This document shows positions 15,398-24,493 of a stretch of DNA of 27,834 nucleotides, one piece after another. The stretch covers positions 1 through 27,834 of the forward strand of contig DATMAG010000066.1 of the NCBI GenBank assembly GCA_035560235.1, written 5' to 3'. Made by a program: the position numbers and the translations under genes. The notes beneath the pieces are model-generated. The model was given only the letters and a program-made list of their open reading frames with translations. It ran no database searches and was not told the DNA's origin. The DNA is from DASRDU01 sp035560235 (GTDB lineage Bacteria > Acidobacteriota > Blastocatellia > RBC074). Every line of letters begins with the position of its first letter. Within the stretch, counting starts at the first letter, position 1.

Positions 15398-18300
15398 TCA
15401 GTTCGCCGCCCAGACATCAACCAGATAACGATTCTGCGCCGTCATCTCATTCAGCCAGCGCTCGGCTGCGGCTTCATCGGCTCCGGTCTTTTCACGGTAA
15501 ATTGCGCCGAGCGTGCGCCGCACGTCAGGAGCCATGCGGCTCGCGTCACCACAGACATAAATCACTGCGCCCTGTTCGATCATCTGCCAGACCTCGTCGC
15601 GCCGCCGATAGAGCTGATCCTGCACGTAACATTTCGGTTCGCCTGCGACGCGCGAAAAAGCCGTGACGAGCTGCGTGATGCCCTGCGCTTCAAACTGTCG
15701 CAGTTCGTCCTCGTAAATGAAATCCTGCTGCGGATGGCGACAGCCGAAAAAGAGCAGCGATTGTCCGACTTCCCTGCCCTGCGCTTTGAGTGCCGCGCGC
15801 TCCTGCAGAAAGCCGCGAAACGGCGCAAGGCCAGTCCCCGGCCCGATCATCACAATTGGCGCTGCCGGATCTGCGGGCAGTCTGAAGGCCGATTTCGTGT
15901 CCTTCACAAAAGCATAGATCACGCTGCCTTCAGCCTGCCGCTGCAGATAGCCTGAACAGACGCCCGCGAAAGTACCGCGCCCGGAATATGCCTGGCCCTC
16001 GACTACGGCAACAGTGATGCTGCAACTGCGCTCTGCCACGAGCGGCGATGATGAAATCGAATAGTAACGCGGGCGCAGCGGCGAGAGCATTTCCAGATAA
16101 ATCTCAAACGGCAGCGCGCAGGCCGGAAACTCTTCGAGCAGGTCAATCAGCGATTTTCGTCTGCTCAGAATTTCGTCCTTGTACCGCTGCGCGCTGATCG
16201 CATCATCACCCGCAAGCGCGGCGAGCCTGATCTTTTCGGGCGGGCATTCGGTGTACTCAGCCAGTTTTTGCAGATCACTGCGCGAAGCGACTTCCTGCAA
16301 CTCGACGTAATCACCAAGCAGGCGATAGAGCGAAATCGTCTGTTCGACCGGCAGAAAGGTTTTGCGATTGCCCGTGCGACGCAGGCGAATGTAAGTGTCC
16401 TGCTCGAAGCCGAAACGCGCCGCCACACGTTTGACCAGCGTTTCGCTGTTGTGCGGAATCACGCCGAGATGATCTCCGGCGCGATAAGTGACGCCTGCGG
16501 GCAGTTCAAGTTCGATGTGCCGCGTCGAGCGATCAGACGGATGCGCGCCGTCTTTGCGATGCAGTTCACGATTGACGCGCACGGTCATCGGCTGCGCGCT
16601 GAATGAATCAACGAACGGACTCATCTGCCCGCCGGGCACGATTTCAAGCTTGTAGAGCGGCTTTGCCGTTTCACTCGTCAGCGGCGCAAGTCCGAACTCC
16701 TTTGCGACAGCCAGGCGCGCCGGGCGATACCACTGCTCGAACTGCCCGTCGAAATCATCCCGCGCGTCGCCTTCACCGAGCGCATAAATCCGCTTTGCGC
16801 CGAGCGCCGACAGTCGTTCATCAATCAGACGCGGCACCGCCTGGAACGTCGCCGCCCAGTCACGATTGCCACAGCCGAAGACCGTGTAATTCACTCCGGC
16901 GAGCGCGTCACTGTCAGCCTTTTCATTCCGCAGCCATTCACAGAATTTCACGGCATTGTCGGGCGGCAGGCCATTGTACGAAGCCGAAGTGATAACCACC
17001 AGACCTTCCTTCGGCAGACGCCCGGCGTAATCATCGAGCGGCGCGACTCTGGTCGAGAACCCGTTGTCCTCGCCATCCTGCGCAATCCGCCGCGCCAGTT
17101 CTTCCGCCGTCCCCATATTCGACCCGTAGAGCACCAGCAGCGGAGTTTCGTGTTTTGTCAGTTGTCCATTGTCAGTTGTCAGTTGTTCTTTTTCACCAGC
17201 AACTGACAACTGACTACTGACCACCGACAACTGACCTGTTCGCTCACGATCAGTGCGCAGCCGCACTCTGATTTTGAAGCCGTCGGGCTTGAGCGTCAGG
17301 CTTTCGCGGATTTTCAACTGATAGCGCGTGTGGTCAATCAGCCTGAAGCGCTGCAGGATCATGCCAAGCACCAGCGTCGCTTCCTGCATCGCAAACTGCC
17401 GCCCGATGCAGGCGCGCTGCCCGTTGCCGAACGGTTTGTAAGCATTGGCCGGAAGGCTGGCTTCCCGCTCAGGGCTGAAATGATCGGGATTGAAAATCTC
17501 GGCATCATCGCCCCAGATGGCCGGATCGCGGTGCAGCATCGGCAGCAGCACCGAAACCTGATAGCTCGGTTTGATCCTGTATTTGCCGCCGATGATCGTG
17601 TCCTTGTAAGCGTAAAGCGTAAAGGCCGGAGCCGTCGGCCACAGCCGCAGCGTCTCCTTGAGAATCTGCGAAACGTATGTGAGCTGATTGACCTGCGCGT
17701 AAGTCGGTTTCACCGAAGGATCAGGGCCAAGCACGCGGTCAACTTCGGCATAAGCTCTGGAGAGAACTTCGGGGTTATTGAGCAGCGCGTAAATCGCAAA
17801 CGAGAGCAGGCCGCTCGTCGTTTCGTGACCGGCAATCAGAAAGGTGATGACCTGATAACGAATGTTCAGATCATCGAGCCGCTCGCCCGATTTGCGGTCA
17901 ACGCCGCTGAGCATGTAGCTGAGCAGATCGGGCTTTGTCGTCAGGTCTTCGCCGCTGGCCCGGCGGTCACGAATGATCGTGTCCACAATCTCATTCATCT
18001 GCCGCACATCGTCCCTGAACTGGCGATCACGCGCCGAACGCAGCATCTTTTCCAGCGGCACATCGCGCAGTTCATCGAGCGTGATGCCGAGCGCGTTCGA
18101 CATCGCCCTGACAAACGGATGTTCGGTGTCGTGATAGAACGAATTGAAGCGATAGTTGAAGCCGCACAGCCCGATGGTATCAACCGTCAGACTGGTCATA
18201 TCGCGGGCCACGTCAATTTCATCTTCGGGATTGAGCCGCTCCCACTTCAGCATCATCTGCTCGGCAATGTCGAGCATCATCGGGTGATAGCCCTGCATCG

Positions 18301-18646
18301 CCCGGTGCGAGAAGTTGGGCAGCAGAATGTTGTGCGCCTTCGCCCAGTTGGGTTCCTGCGTTCTGGCCGTAAACAGCCCGTCGCCGCCAAATCGCCGCAC
18401 CAGCTTGAGCGCGCCGCGCACGCTTTTGTCAAAGCGCTTTTCGTCGCACAGCTCATTGACCAGTTCATAACTCGAAACCACGATCACCACCCGCCCGCGC
18501 ATCTCCAGCCAGTAAATCGGCCCGTATTCGCGCGCCAGTCGCATCATGTCCTGCACCGGAGTCGTGGCGCTGAGCGCCAGCAGATTCCCCAGCAGAAACG
18601 TCTCAGGCGGTTGTGGAATGCGGGCAGGAGCGGGTTTCGTGTTCAT
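15398..18646 (-). CDS. Self-sufficient cytochrome P450 / NADPH-P450 reductase fusion (CYP102, P450 BM3-like)
   Basis: The product is 1082 aa. P450 domain (1-~460): I-helix AGHETTSG (272-279), K-helix ETLR (331-334), heme loop FGNGQRACIG with Cys413. Residues matching BM3 Arg47 (R52 in GRVV) and Phe87 (F92 in GDGLF) are present. FMN domain from 502 (LLVLYGSNMGTAEELARR); FAD motif RYYSISSSP (860-868); NADPH-binding GPGTGLAPFRGFLQER (935-950), VCGDASRMAPDV (1031-1042) and a C-terminal Trp (DVWAAN). The family hydroxylates medium to long-chain fatty acids at subterminal positions with NADPH and O2. The interdomain linker (471-498) is encoded by a heptamer inverted repeat. The start has no clear ribosome binding site. 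The gene leads the DUF3303-WS/DGAT group. Confidence 0.95.
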   Translation of the reverse strand: MNTKPAPARIPQPPETFLLGNLLALSATTPVQDMMRLAREYGPIYWLEMRGRVVIVVSSYELVNELCDEKRFDKSVRGALKLVRRFGGDGLFTARTQEPNWAKAHNILLPNFSHRAMQGYHPMMLDIAEQMMLKWERLNPEDEIDVARDMTSLTVDTIGLCGFNYRFNSFYHDTEHPFVRAMSNALGITLDELRDVPLEKMLRSARDRQFRDDVRQMNEIVDTIIRDRRASGEDLTTKPDLLSYMLSGVDRKSGERLDDLNIRYQVITFLIAGHETTSGLLSFAIYALLNNPEVLSRAYAEVDRVLGPDPSVKPTYAQVNQLTYVSQILKETLRLWPTAPAFTLYAYKDTIIGGKYRIKPSYQVSVLLPMLHRDPAIWGDDAEIFNPDHFSPEREASLPANAYKPFGNGQRACIGRQFAMQEATLVLGMILQRFRLIDHTRYQLKIRESLTLKPDGFKIRVRLRTDRERTGQLSVVSSQLSVAGEKEQLTTDNGQLTKHETPLLVLYGSNMGTAEELARRIAQDGEDNGFSTRVAPLDDYAGRLPKEGLVVITSASYNGLPPDNAVKFCEWLRNEKADSDALAGVNYTVFGCGNRDWAATFQAVPRLIDERLSALGAKRIYALGEGDARDDFDGQFEQWYRPARLAVAKEFGLAPLTSETAKPLYKLEIVPGGQMSPFVDSFSAQPMTVRVNRELHRKDGAHPSDRSTRHIELELPAGVTYRAGDHLGVIPHNSETLVKRVAARFGFEQDTYIRLRRTGNRKTFLPVEQTISLYRLLGDYVELQEVASRSDLQKLAEYTECPPEKIRLAALAGDDAISAQRYKDEILSRRKSLIDLLEEFPACALPFEIYLEMLSPLRPRYYSISSSPLVAERSCSITVAVVEGQAYSGRGTFAGVCSGYLQRQAEGSVIYAFVKDTKSAFRLPADPAAPIVMIGPGTGLAPFRGFLQERAALKAQGREVGQSLLFFGCRHPQQDFIYEDELRQFEAQGITQLVTAFSRVAGEPKCYVQDQLYRRRDEVWQMIEQGAVIYVCGDASRMAPDVRRTLGAIYREKTGADEAAAERWLNEMTAQNRYLVDVWAAN
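17155..17235. repeat. Heptamer-periodic inverted repeat (CAACTGA class) inside the P450-reductase linker
   Basis: The right arm (17200-17234) is five 7-mers: CAACTGA, CAACTGA, CTACTGA, CCACCGA, CAACTGA. The left arm (17155-17188), read on the minus strand, gives CAACTGA, CAACTGA, CAATGGA, CAACTGA, CA. About 11 nt lie between the arms. The element is read in frame and supplies residues ~471-498 (GQLSVVSSQLSV...EQLTTDNGQLTK) without a stop. Confidence 0.88.
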
Positions 18647-18733
18647 GGCTTTTTCAGAAGATGCGCTGGCACAGTACGTGAAGCGTCAGCACAATGGCGT
18701 CAGTGAAGGCGATCCGAAAGAAACTCAAATCAC

Positions 18734-18811
18734 CCCGTAGTAACGAATTCATTCGTTAAGCTTGAAATCCTGTTGCTTTGAAAACAGAACGAATGAATTC
18801 GTTACTACGGG
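18734..18811. repeat. Perfect 24-bp inverted repeat (MITE-like)
   Basis: CCCGTAGTAACGAATTCATT followed by CGTT (18734-18757) and its exact reverse complement (18788-18811) enclose a 30-nt loop. The 78-bp size, perfect arms and absence of an ORF resemble a miniature inverted-repeat element or a mobile hairpin. Unlike the other inverted repeats here, the arms contain no short tandem period. Confidence 0.85.
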
Positions 18812-18932
18812 AGTGCGACTTGGTTCCACTACAACCCCATGATTTAATGCCATTGGGCTGACACTCTCCGTAATATACCAGCACGCAGCTCAATGTTGTC
18901 TCTGAGTTGAAAACAGGCCAGGGTCAAATCAT

Positions 18933-19100
18933 GTCTGGCTGGAGCGCAGGCAGCCTGCCTGCCAGAGACCAGGGGCTTTTTTCCGCAAGCCATGCAGGCA
19001 GGCTGCCTGCGCTCCAGCCAGACAATGAATTTTCCGTCCGACGGAAACGCGCCGCTTTCCAGAGAGGCAGGCTGCCTGCGCTCCAGCCAGACAATGAATT
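18933..19100. repeat. Three copies of a GGCTGGAGCGCAGGCAGCC-type repeat
   Basis: Copy 1 (18933-18963) is inverted: GTCTGGCTGGAGCGCAGGCA then GCCTGCCTGCC. Copies 2 (18996-19031) and 3 (19065-19100) are direct and identical over 36 nt: AGGCAGGCTGCCTGCGCTCC then AGCCAGACAATGAATT. Copies 1 and 2 could fold into a large hairpin around 30 nt. This looks like accumulation of a dispersed palindromic repeat at one site. Confidence 0.8.
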
Positions 19101-19147
19101 GACACCGGAAGACAGGCAAGCTCATACGCGTTTGCATCACCTGACCT

Positions 19148-19621
19148 TCAGGAACGCGGCGCCAGCACGGCAAAACTGACGCCCAGCCAGCGACTCTGCT
19201 GCCGCAGCAGTCCAGCCAGACAAATGGCCCGCGCCGGCAACTGGTCTGAAGCCGGTGACTGTTCGGGCGTGAAGACAAAGGCGGTCGCTTCTCCGGCTTT
19301 GCCCCCCAGCCAGTAACGAACTTCAGGATGCGCGGCCAGATTCTTCACCCACTGCGAGCGGCGGCGCACTGTGCCGACCACAATCAGATCGCCGATGCGT
19401 GTGGCGAGCAGCGGAACTCTGATCGTGCGATGAGTCTTTCTGCCGATGGTTTCAATAACCATCGTCCCGGTCGGCCACAGAATCGGATTGCCGAAACCGA
19501 GGCGAATCAGCGGCTCGGCAAACTGATTCAGCGACTGGAAGAGAGATGACGCATCAAACGGAAAGAACGGAACAGACGAAAAGGACAGCTCAGCCGCGTT
19601 TTTTTCGTGTGTTCCGTTCAT
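19148..19621 (-). CDS. Nitroreductase / F420-deazaflavin-dependent oxidoreductase family protein
   Basis: The frame gives 157 aa. IETIGRKTHRTIRVPLLATRIGDLIVVGT, WVKNLAAHPEVRYWLGGKAGEATA is the split-barrel pattern (GRKTGRxRxxPL...WxxNLxAxPxV) of the deazaflavin-dependent nitroreductase (DUF385) family, which binds F420 or a similar flavin. The first ~28 residues (MNGTHEKNAAELSFSSVPFF...) are encoded by the inverted repeat at 19540-19650, so the annotated ATG is doubtful. The recognisable protein begins near LNQFAEPLIRLGF; no other good start or Shine-Dalgarno is visible. The C-terminus also lacks clear family features after ~130. It may be a gene whose 5' end was altered by the repeat. Confidence 0.65.
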   Translation of the reverse strand: MNGTHEKNAAELSFSSVPFFPFDASSLFQSLNQFAEPLIRLGFGNPILWPTGTMVIETIGRKTHRTIRVPLLATRIGDLIVVGTVRRRSQWVKNLAAHPEVRYWLGGKAGEATAFVFTPEQSPASDQLPARAICLAGLLRQQSRWLGVSFAVLAPRS

Positions 19622-19652
19622 TTCGTTTGTTCCGTTATCTCTCTTTCTGCCT
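19537..19652. repeat. Inverted repeat of the ACGGAA class overlapping a gene start
   Basis: The left arm includes AGAGAGATGACGCATCAAAC GGAAAGAACGGAACAGACGA. The right arm includes TCGTGTGTTCCGTTCATTTC GTTTGTTCCGTTATCTCTCT. Both are made of ~9-nt ACGGAACxx units and end in AGAGAG/CTCTCT like the 7047 element. On the minus strand the right arm contains the only in-frame ATG of the deazaflavin-type reductase frame. Confidence 0.75.
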
Positions 19653-19668
19653 TTTGCAGCAGGGCAGT

Positions 19669-20235
19669 TTATTCAGTCAGTCCGGTGACATCGTGCGTCA
19701 TCACGATCAGGTCGTGGGTGACGCCCTCACGATCCATGACGAAATCGGTCAGCAATGCTTCGGCGTGAAAGCCAAGTTTCTCGAAGACCTGCCGCGCGCC
19801 TTTCTGCTCAACGGCCATGCGGGCAATGATCTTGCGCAGGCCCTTTTCCTGGGCCAGTTGAAAGACCTCGCTCGCCAGCACGCGGCCCAGGCCTTTGCCG
19901 CGCAGTTCACGGCTCACAAGCAGGCGGATTTCACCGAGGTGATGAGTCCACCGGGGCTGGCTGATTTCGAGGCTGCCGTAACCGACAAAGCGACCGCCGG
20001 ATTCGGCCAGCACGGCAACGGCCTGGCCTTTTTCGACGGCGTGATAGTACTGCTCCATCGCTGCCGGGTCGGTGATGTCAACGGTCAGAAACATCAGGTC
20101 TTCGTGCGGCAGTTCACGCGCAAACCTGATGGCCTTTTCCAGATCGCTGCGCTGCATCAGCCGCAGCGTGACCTCAGTTCCGTTGATCCTTGTCGTCCAG
20201 GGGTAGGTGCGTTTTGAGGCTGAACCTGTACTCAT
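19669..20235 (-). CDS. GNAT-family N-acetyltransferase
   Basis: The start at 20235 (MSTGSASKRTYPW) has AGGAG 7 nt upstream; the frame extends to 20304 but there overlaps repeat sequence. The product is 188 aa. The acetyl-CoA pyrophosphate loop is RELRGKGLG in EIRLLVSRELRGKGLGRVLASEVFQLA (motif A), and motif B is GARQVFEKLGFHAEALLTDFV. ITDPAAMEQYYHAVEKGQAVAVLAE and GRFVGYGSLEI form the earlier strands. The acceptor is unknown. It lies downstream of the phasin-like gene on the same strand. Confidence 0.88.
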   Translation of the reverse strand: MSTGSASKRTYPWTTRINGTEVTLRLMQRSDLEKAIRFARELPHEDLMFLTVDITDPAAMEQYYHAVEKGQAVAVLAESGGRFVGYGSLEISQPRWTHHLGEIRLLVSRELRGKGLGRVLASEVFQLAQEKGLRKIIARMAVEQKGARQVFEKLGFHAEALLTDFVMDREGVTHDLIVMTHDVTGLTE

Positions 20236-20277
20236 TGGTGTCTCCTGAAATCGTGGAAACGTGCAGAGGACTGAGGG

Positions 20278-20367
20278 TTCACCACAAAAGGCGCAAAAAC
20301 ACAAAGGAAGAACTGCCGGGCAGGGCTTTATTCTTCTTTTGTGTTCTGCGGCGCTTTCTGCGGTGAA
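20278..20367. repeat. Inverted repeat with CACAAAAGG-type periodic arms
   Basis: The left arm (20278-20312) reads TTCACCACAAAAGGCGCAAA AACACAAAGGAAGAA. The right arm (20331-20367) is TTCTTCTTTTGTGTTCTGCG GCGCTTTCTGCGGTGAA, its imperfect inverse, with an 18-nt GC-rich loop. Units are close to 9 nt (CACAAAAGG, CGCAAAAA, CACAAAGGA). It sits in the spacer between the phasin-like stop (20401) and the GNAT start (20235). Confidence 0.82.
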
Positions 20368-20400
20368 TCCCCGTTCCCGGTCTGATGCGCCATCTTCAAC

Positions 20401-21009
20401 TTACTTCGACGGGCGCATAAACGGAAGCTGCGTGGCGAGGTCGAGCCAGCGCTTCTGCACTTCGACGTAGTTGTGAACGGCCTGCTGCGCGAAATCGGCC
20501 AGCGCAGCGGCAGGCGAATGTTCATCGAGACCGAGGCCATCCTTCATCGCCCTGATCGCCTGGGTGTTCTGCTGTTCAGCGAAATCGAGCCACTGCGTCT
20601 GCGCTTTGATGATCGTTTCGAGGCCGTGACTGGTGTAATCAGAAACCGTGCGCAGCACGTCCGAAGGATTGACGTTGACGCCTTCGCGCAGGGCTTCAAA
20701 CATCTGGCGGCTCTGCTGCGAGGCAATCTCTGACCAGCGCTTCTGCGCCTCGACAAAGCCTTCGACGCCCTGCCGCGCCCAGTCGCCCAGCGCCGGAGTC
20801 GGAGCCGTGCGATAAAAACTCATCCCGTCCTCAATCGCCTTCATCACCAGCGCATTCTGCTGCGAGGTGAGTTCGATCCATCTCTTCTGAGCCTCAACCA
20901 GGTGATCCACGACCTGCTTTGCCCATTCGGTCGCACTCGCTTCCTGAGCGCCACCCGCTGCCTGAGCGTGACCATTTGCCTTGTGTGTTGTTTTTGCTTT
21001 GGCTGCCAT
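20401..21009 (-). CDS. Phasin-like granule-associated protein with fourfold helical repeat
   Basis: The product is 202 aa. After a basic Ala/Gly-rich start, four related helical segments follow: VVDHLVEAQKRWIELTSQQN, GVEGFVEAQKRWSEIASQQS, GLETIIKAQTQWLDFAEQQN and AVHNYVEVQKRWLDLATQLP, spaced about 45 residues apart. The amphipathic (V/I)EAQKRW(x)(E/D)(I/L)(A/T)xQQ core is typical of phasin-type coiled-coil proteins coating storage granules. With a PhaR-type regulator and lipid genes nearby, a granule-surface role is the best inference. GGAA precedes the ATG by 7 nt. The alternative is a structural coiled-coil protein unrelated to granules. Confidence 0.75.
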   Translation of the reverse strand: MAAKAKTTHKANGHAQAAGGAQEASATEWAKQVVDHLVEAQKRWIELTSQQNALVMKAIEDGMSFYRTAPTPALGDWARQGVEGFVEAQKRWSEIASQQSRQMFEALREGVNVNPSDVLRTVSDYTSHGLETIIKAQTQWLDFAEQQNTQAIRAMKDGLGLDEHSPAAALADFAQQAVHNYVEVQKRWLDLATQLPFMRPSK

Positions 21010-21036
21010 AACTGAATTCCTTTCTGAGTTGCCTGG

Positions 21037-21127
21037 ATAGTGGTTAGTGGCTGGTGGTTAGTGATTAGTGAAGATGGCAAGCGACGCTTTCGTTCTCCAC
21101 CAGCCACTGACCACTGACCACTAACCA

Positions 21128-21131
<4 letters not shown>
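21037..21131. repeat. Heptamer-periodic inverted repeat (AGTGGTT class) at the acyl-CoA ligase stop codon
   Basis: The left arm reads in 7-mers AGTGGTT, AGTGGCT, GGTGGTT, AGTGATT, AGTGAAG. The right arm (21097-21131) reads CACCAGC, CACTGAC, CACTGAC, CACTAAC, CACTAT, the inverse. The loop is about 20 nt. The TAG stop codon of the acyl-CoA ligase gene (21128-21130) is part of the right arm. The other end lies 27 nt upstream of the phasin-like gene start. Confidence 0.87.
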
Positions 21132-22804
<1,673 letters not shown>

Positions 22805-22827
22805 AGTCGTGTCTCTGAACGCGGCTG

Positions 22828-23712
22828 TTATTCCTGCGGTGAAGCTGTCCGGTACAGGTTGCCGCTCTGGTCCTTGTTCTGCTGCTGTTCGGTTGTAGTT
22901 GTCGCGGCGCGCCGTGCGCCTTCGATAAACGGCACGCTCCAGCCGAGCGCCAGATCAACCAGACCGGGCGCGTATTTGTTGAAGAAGTTGATCGCCATGG
23001 CATCGAGCGCCATCACTACTTCGGCCTGCGGGAAGCGCGCGTTCTGCACAATCACCTTTGCCATCTGCGAGGCCGGAAACTTAGGCAGCGAGTCAGGGAT
23101 TTCAATTCCGGTGTGGTTCGGAGCCGCTTCAAAAATTTCAGTCTCGACCGCGCCCGGATAGATCGTCGTGACTTCGATGTTCTCTGACATCAGTTCGGCG
23201 CGCAGCGACTCAGAGAATCCGGCGAGCGCGAATTTGCTGGCGCAGTAGGCCGTTTCATACGGCATGCCGCGTTTGCCGAAAATTGACGAGACATTGATGA
23301 TGACGCCGCTGCGCTGCTTCTTCATCTGCGGCACGACCGCCTGGCAGGCATAGACCGCGCCCCAGAAATTCACGTCCATCAGCCGCCTGAAATCTTCAAT
23401 TGACTGTTCGGTAAACTTTGCCGCCAGGCCGACCCCGGCATTGTTGACGAGCGTGTCAATGCGCCCGAAGCGGTCAACAGCCTGCGCAACCAGATGCTCA
23501 ACCTGTGACTGCACGGCCACGTCACAGCGTACCGCCAGGGCCGCGCCGCCTGCCGCTTCGATTTCAGCGACGAGTTCGCGCAGCCGCGCTTCACGCCGTC
23601 CGGCAACCACGACCTGCGCACCTTCACGCGCAAACTCAAGCGCCGTCGCCCGCCCGATGCCGCTCGTCGCGCCGGTAATCACCACAACTGTTCCGCGAAT
23701 CTTCCGAAGCAT
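22828..23712 (-). CDS. Short-chain dehydrogenase/reductase (SDR)
   Basis: The start at 23712 (MLRKIRGTVVVITG) has GGAGG about 9 nt upstream; the frame runs to 23814 but the longer form lacks support. The product is 294 aa. The cofactor loop is TGATSGIG (residues 11-18), NNAG lies near residue 90, the catalytic Ser is in NVSSIFG and the active-site motif is YCASK. AGRREARL at the second strand, with Arg rather than Asp, suggests NADP(H). The C-terminal ~60 residues extend beyond the classic fold, as in membrane-associated SDRs. Substrate unknown; first gene of the minus-strand run facing phaR. Confidence 0.88.
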   Translation of the reverse strand: MLRKIRGTVVVITGATSGIGRATALEFAREGAQVVVAGRREARLRELVAEIEAAGGAALAVRCDVAVQSQVEHLVAQAVDRFGRIDTLVNNAGVGLAAKFTEQSIEDFRRLMDVNFWGAVYACQAVVPQMKKQRSGVIINVSSIFGKRGMPYETAYCASKFALAGFSESLRAELMSENIEVTTIYPGAVETEIFEAAPNHTGIEIPDSLPKFPASQMAKVIVQNARFPQAEVVMALDAMAINFFNKYAPGLVDLALGWSVPFIEGARRAATTTTEQQQNKDQSGNLYRTASPQE

Positions 23713-23780
23713 GGTTTGTGAACCTCCGGTGAAATCTTTCAGCAGGCCCGCAGCATATTCCTGCGCGCGCGCAGTGTCAA

Positions 23781-23812
23781 GCAGATTTTTCGCATTTGCG
23801 AAATAAATCTGC
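23781..23812. promoter_or_regulatory. Nested palindrome in the SDR/phaR divergent promoter region
   Basis: GCAGATTT, TTCGCA, TT, TGCGAA, AT, AAATCTGC: an inner perfect 6-2-6 palindrome inside an outer 8-bp inverted repeat, 32 nt in all. It lies 69 nt upstream of the SDR start and 145 nt upstream of phaR. Position and symmetry suit a dimeric regulator, possibly PhaR itself, whose known sites are TGC/GCA-rich; binding is inference. Confidence 0.5.
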
Positions 23813-23886
23813 ACCGGAGCCAGTCTCAGCCTTCAGCTTTATTCCAGCCTGGCAGGACGGGCTTCGGAAATCCCGGCAAATGACTG

Positions 23887-23915
23887 TTGTTCGCAGATGC
23901 AAAATCGTCTATCAT
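23887..23915 (+). promoter_or_regulatory. Candidate sigma70-type promoter of phaR
   Basis: TTGTTC (23887-23892), 17-nt spacer, TATCAT (23910-23915); the -10 has 5 of 6 consensus bases, the -35 three. It would start transcription about 35 nt before the phaR ATG. Confidence 0.45.
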
Positions 23916-23956
23916 TCGCCCGTCAGTTCGGAAACCCGGTTCAGCGAAGGAGAGTT

Positions 23957-24472
23957 ATGGCCAGAAAAGCAGCCCGCAAAAAACCTGCCGCCGCGAGCGA
24001 TGAGACCAGCGCCGCCGCCGCGCCTGATCGCGTCGTCATCAAACGCTACGGCAACCGGCGGCTCTACAACACCGAAACGAAAAGTTACGTCACTTACCAG
24101 GACATCATCGGCATCATCCGCGCCGGATACGATGTGCAGGTGATTGATTCGGCGACACAGGACGATGTGACCAAGGCGGTGCTGATTCAGGCGATTCTCG
24201 AAGAGGAGAAGAATCAGAAGAACCTGCTGCCGCTGCCCTTTCTGCTGCAACTGATCCGCTCGCAGGAAGGCGCGGCGAAGGATTTCTTCACCAACTATCT
24301 GGCCAGCAGCTTTGAGGCCTATCTGAAAACGAAGGAAGAGTTCGACCGTCGCTTTCGCGGTTTTCTGGAAGCGAGCGCCCAGGCGCCGCAGGTCTGGGAA
24401 AAGCTTATTCCCGGCGCCGAGGCGATGAAGGAGTTCTGGGGGCTGAGCAAAAAAGAGAATCGGAAGAAATGA
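23957..24472 (+). CDS. phaR: Polyhydroxyalkanoate synthesis regulator PhaR-like protein
   Basis: The start at 23957 has AAGGAGAG 3-10 nt upstream; an upstream ATG at 23897 is unsupported. The product is 171 aa. After a basic Lys/Ala-rich start, RVVIKRYGNRRLYNTETKSY VTYQDIIGIIRAGYDVQVID is the PHB_acc_N DNA-binding domain, followed by QDDVTKAVLIQAILEEEKNQ. The C-terminal part (FFTNYLASSFEAYLKTKEEFDRRFRGFLEASAQAP) is a phasin-like helix of the type found in PhaR/PHB_acc regulators. In other bacteria PhaR represses phasin genes until bound to nascent PHA granules. Here it is divergent from the SDR-ligase-phasin run, a natural target. No PHA synthase gene is visible. Confidence 0.88.
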   Translation: MARKAARKKPAAASDETSAAAAPDRVVIKRYGNRRLYNTETKSYVTYQDIIGIIRAGYDVQVIDSATQDDVTKAVLIQAILEEEKNQKNLLPLPFLLQLIRSQEGAAKDFFTNYLASSFEAYLKTKEEFDRRFRGFLEASAQAPQVWEKLIPGAEAMKEFWGLSKKENRKK

Positions 24473-24493
24473 GGCGGCTTCAGAAACAGAAGC

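Larger units (their letters stand above)
18647..19147. other. Gene-free region with two dispersed-repeat loci
   Basis: About 500 bases upstream of the P450 gene contain no convincing coding sequence. They hold the perfect 24-bp inverted repeat at 18734-18811 and three copies of a GC-rich 30-36-nt repeat between 18933 and 19100. The P450 promoter should lie in the ~90 bases before 18734, but no clear -35/-10 pair is visible. Confidence 0.6.

Noticed and set aside
17155..17235. CRISPR-like array
   Set aside because: The repeats are degenerate 7-mers with no spacers and two inverse arms; no cas gene is present. The same applies to the other periodic elements.
17330..18706. 458-aa open frame on the plus strand
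   Set aside because: It is antisense to the P450 domain; its composition (Arg/His/Gln-rich, no motif) is that of a high-GC shadow frame.
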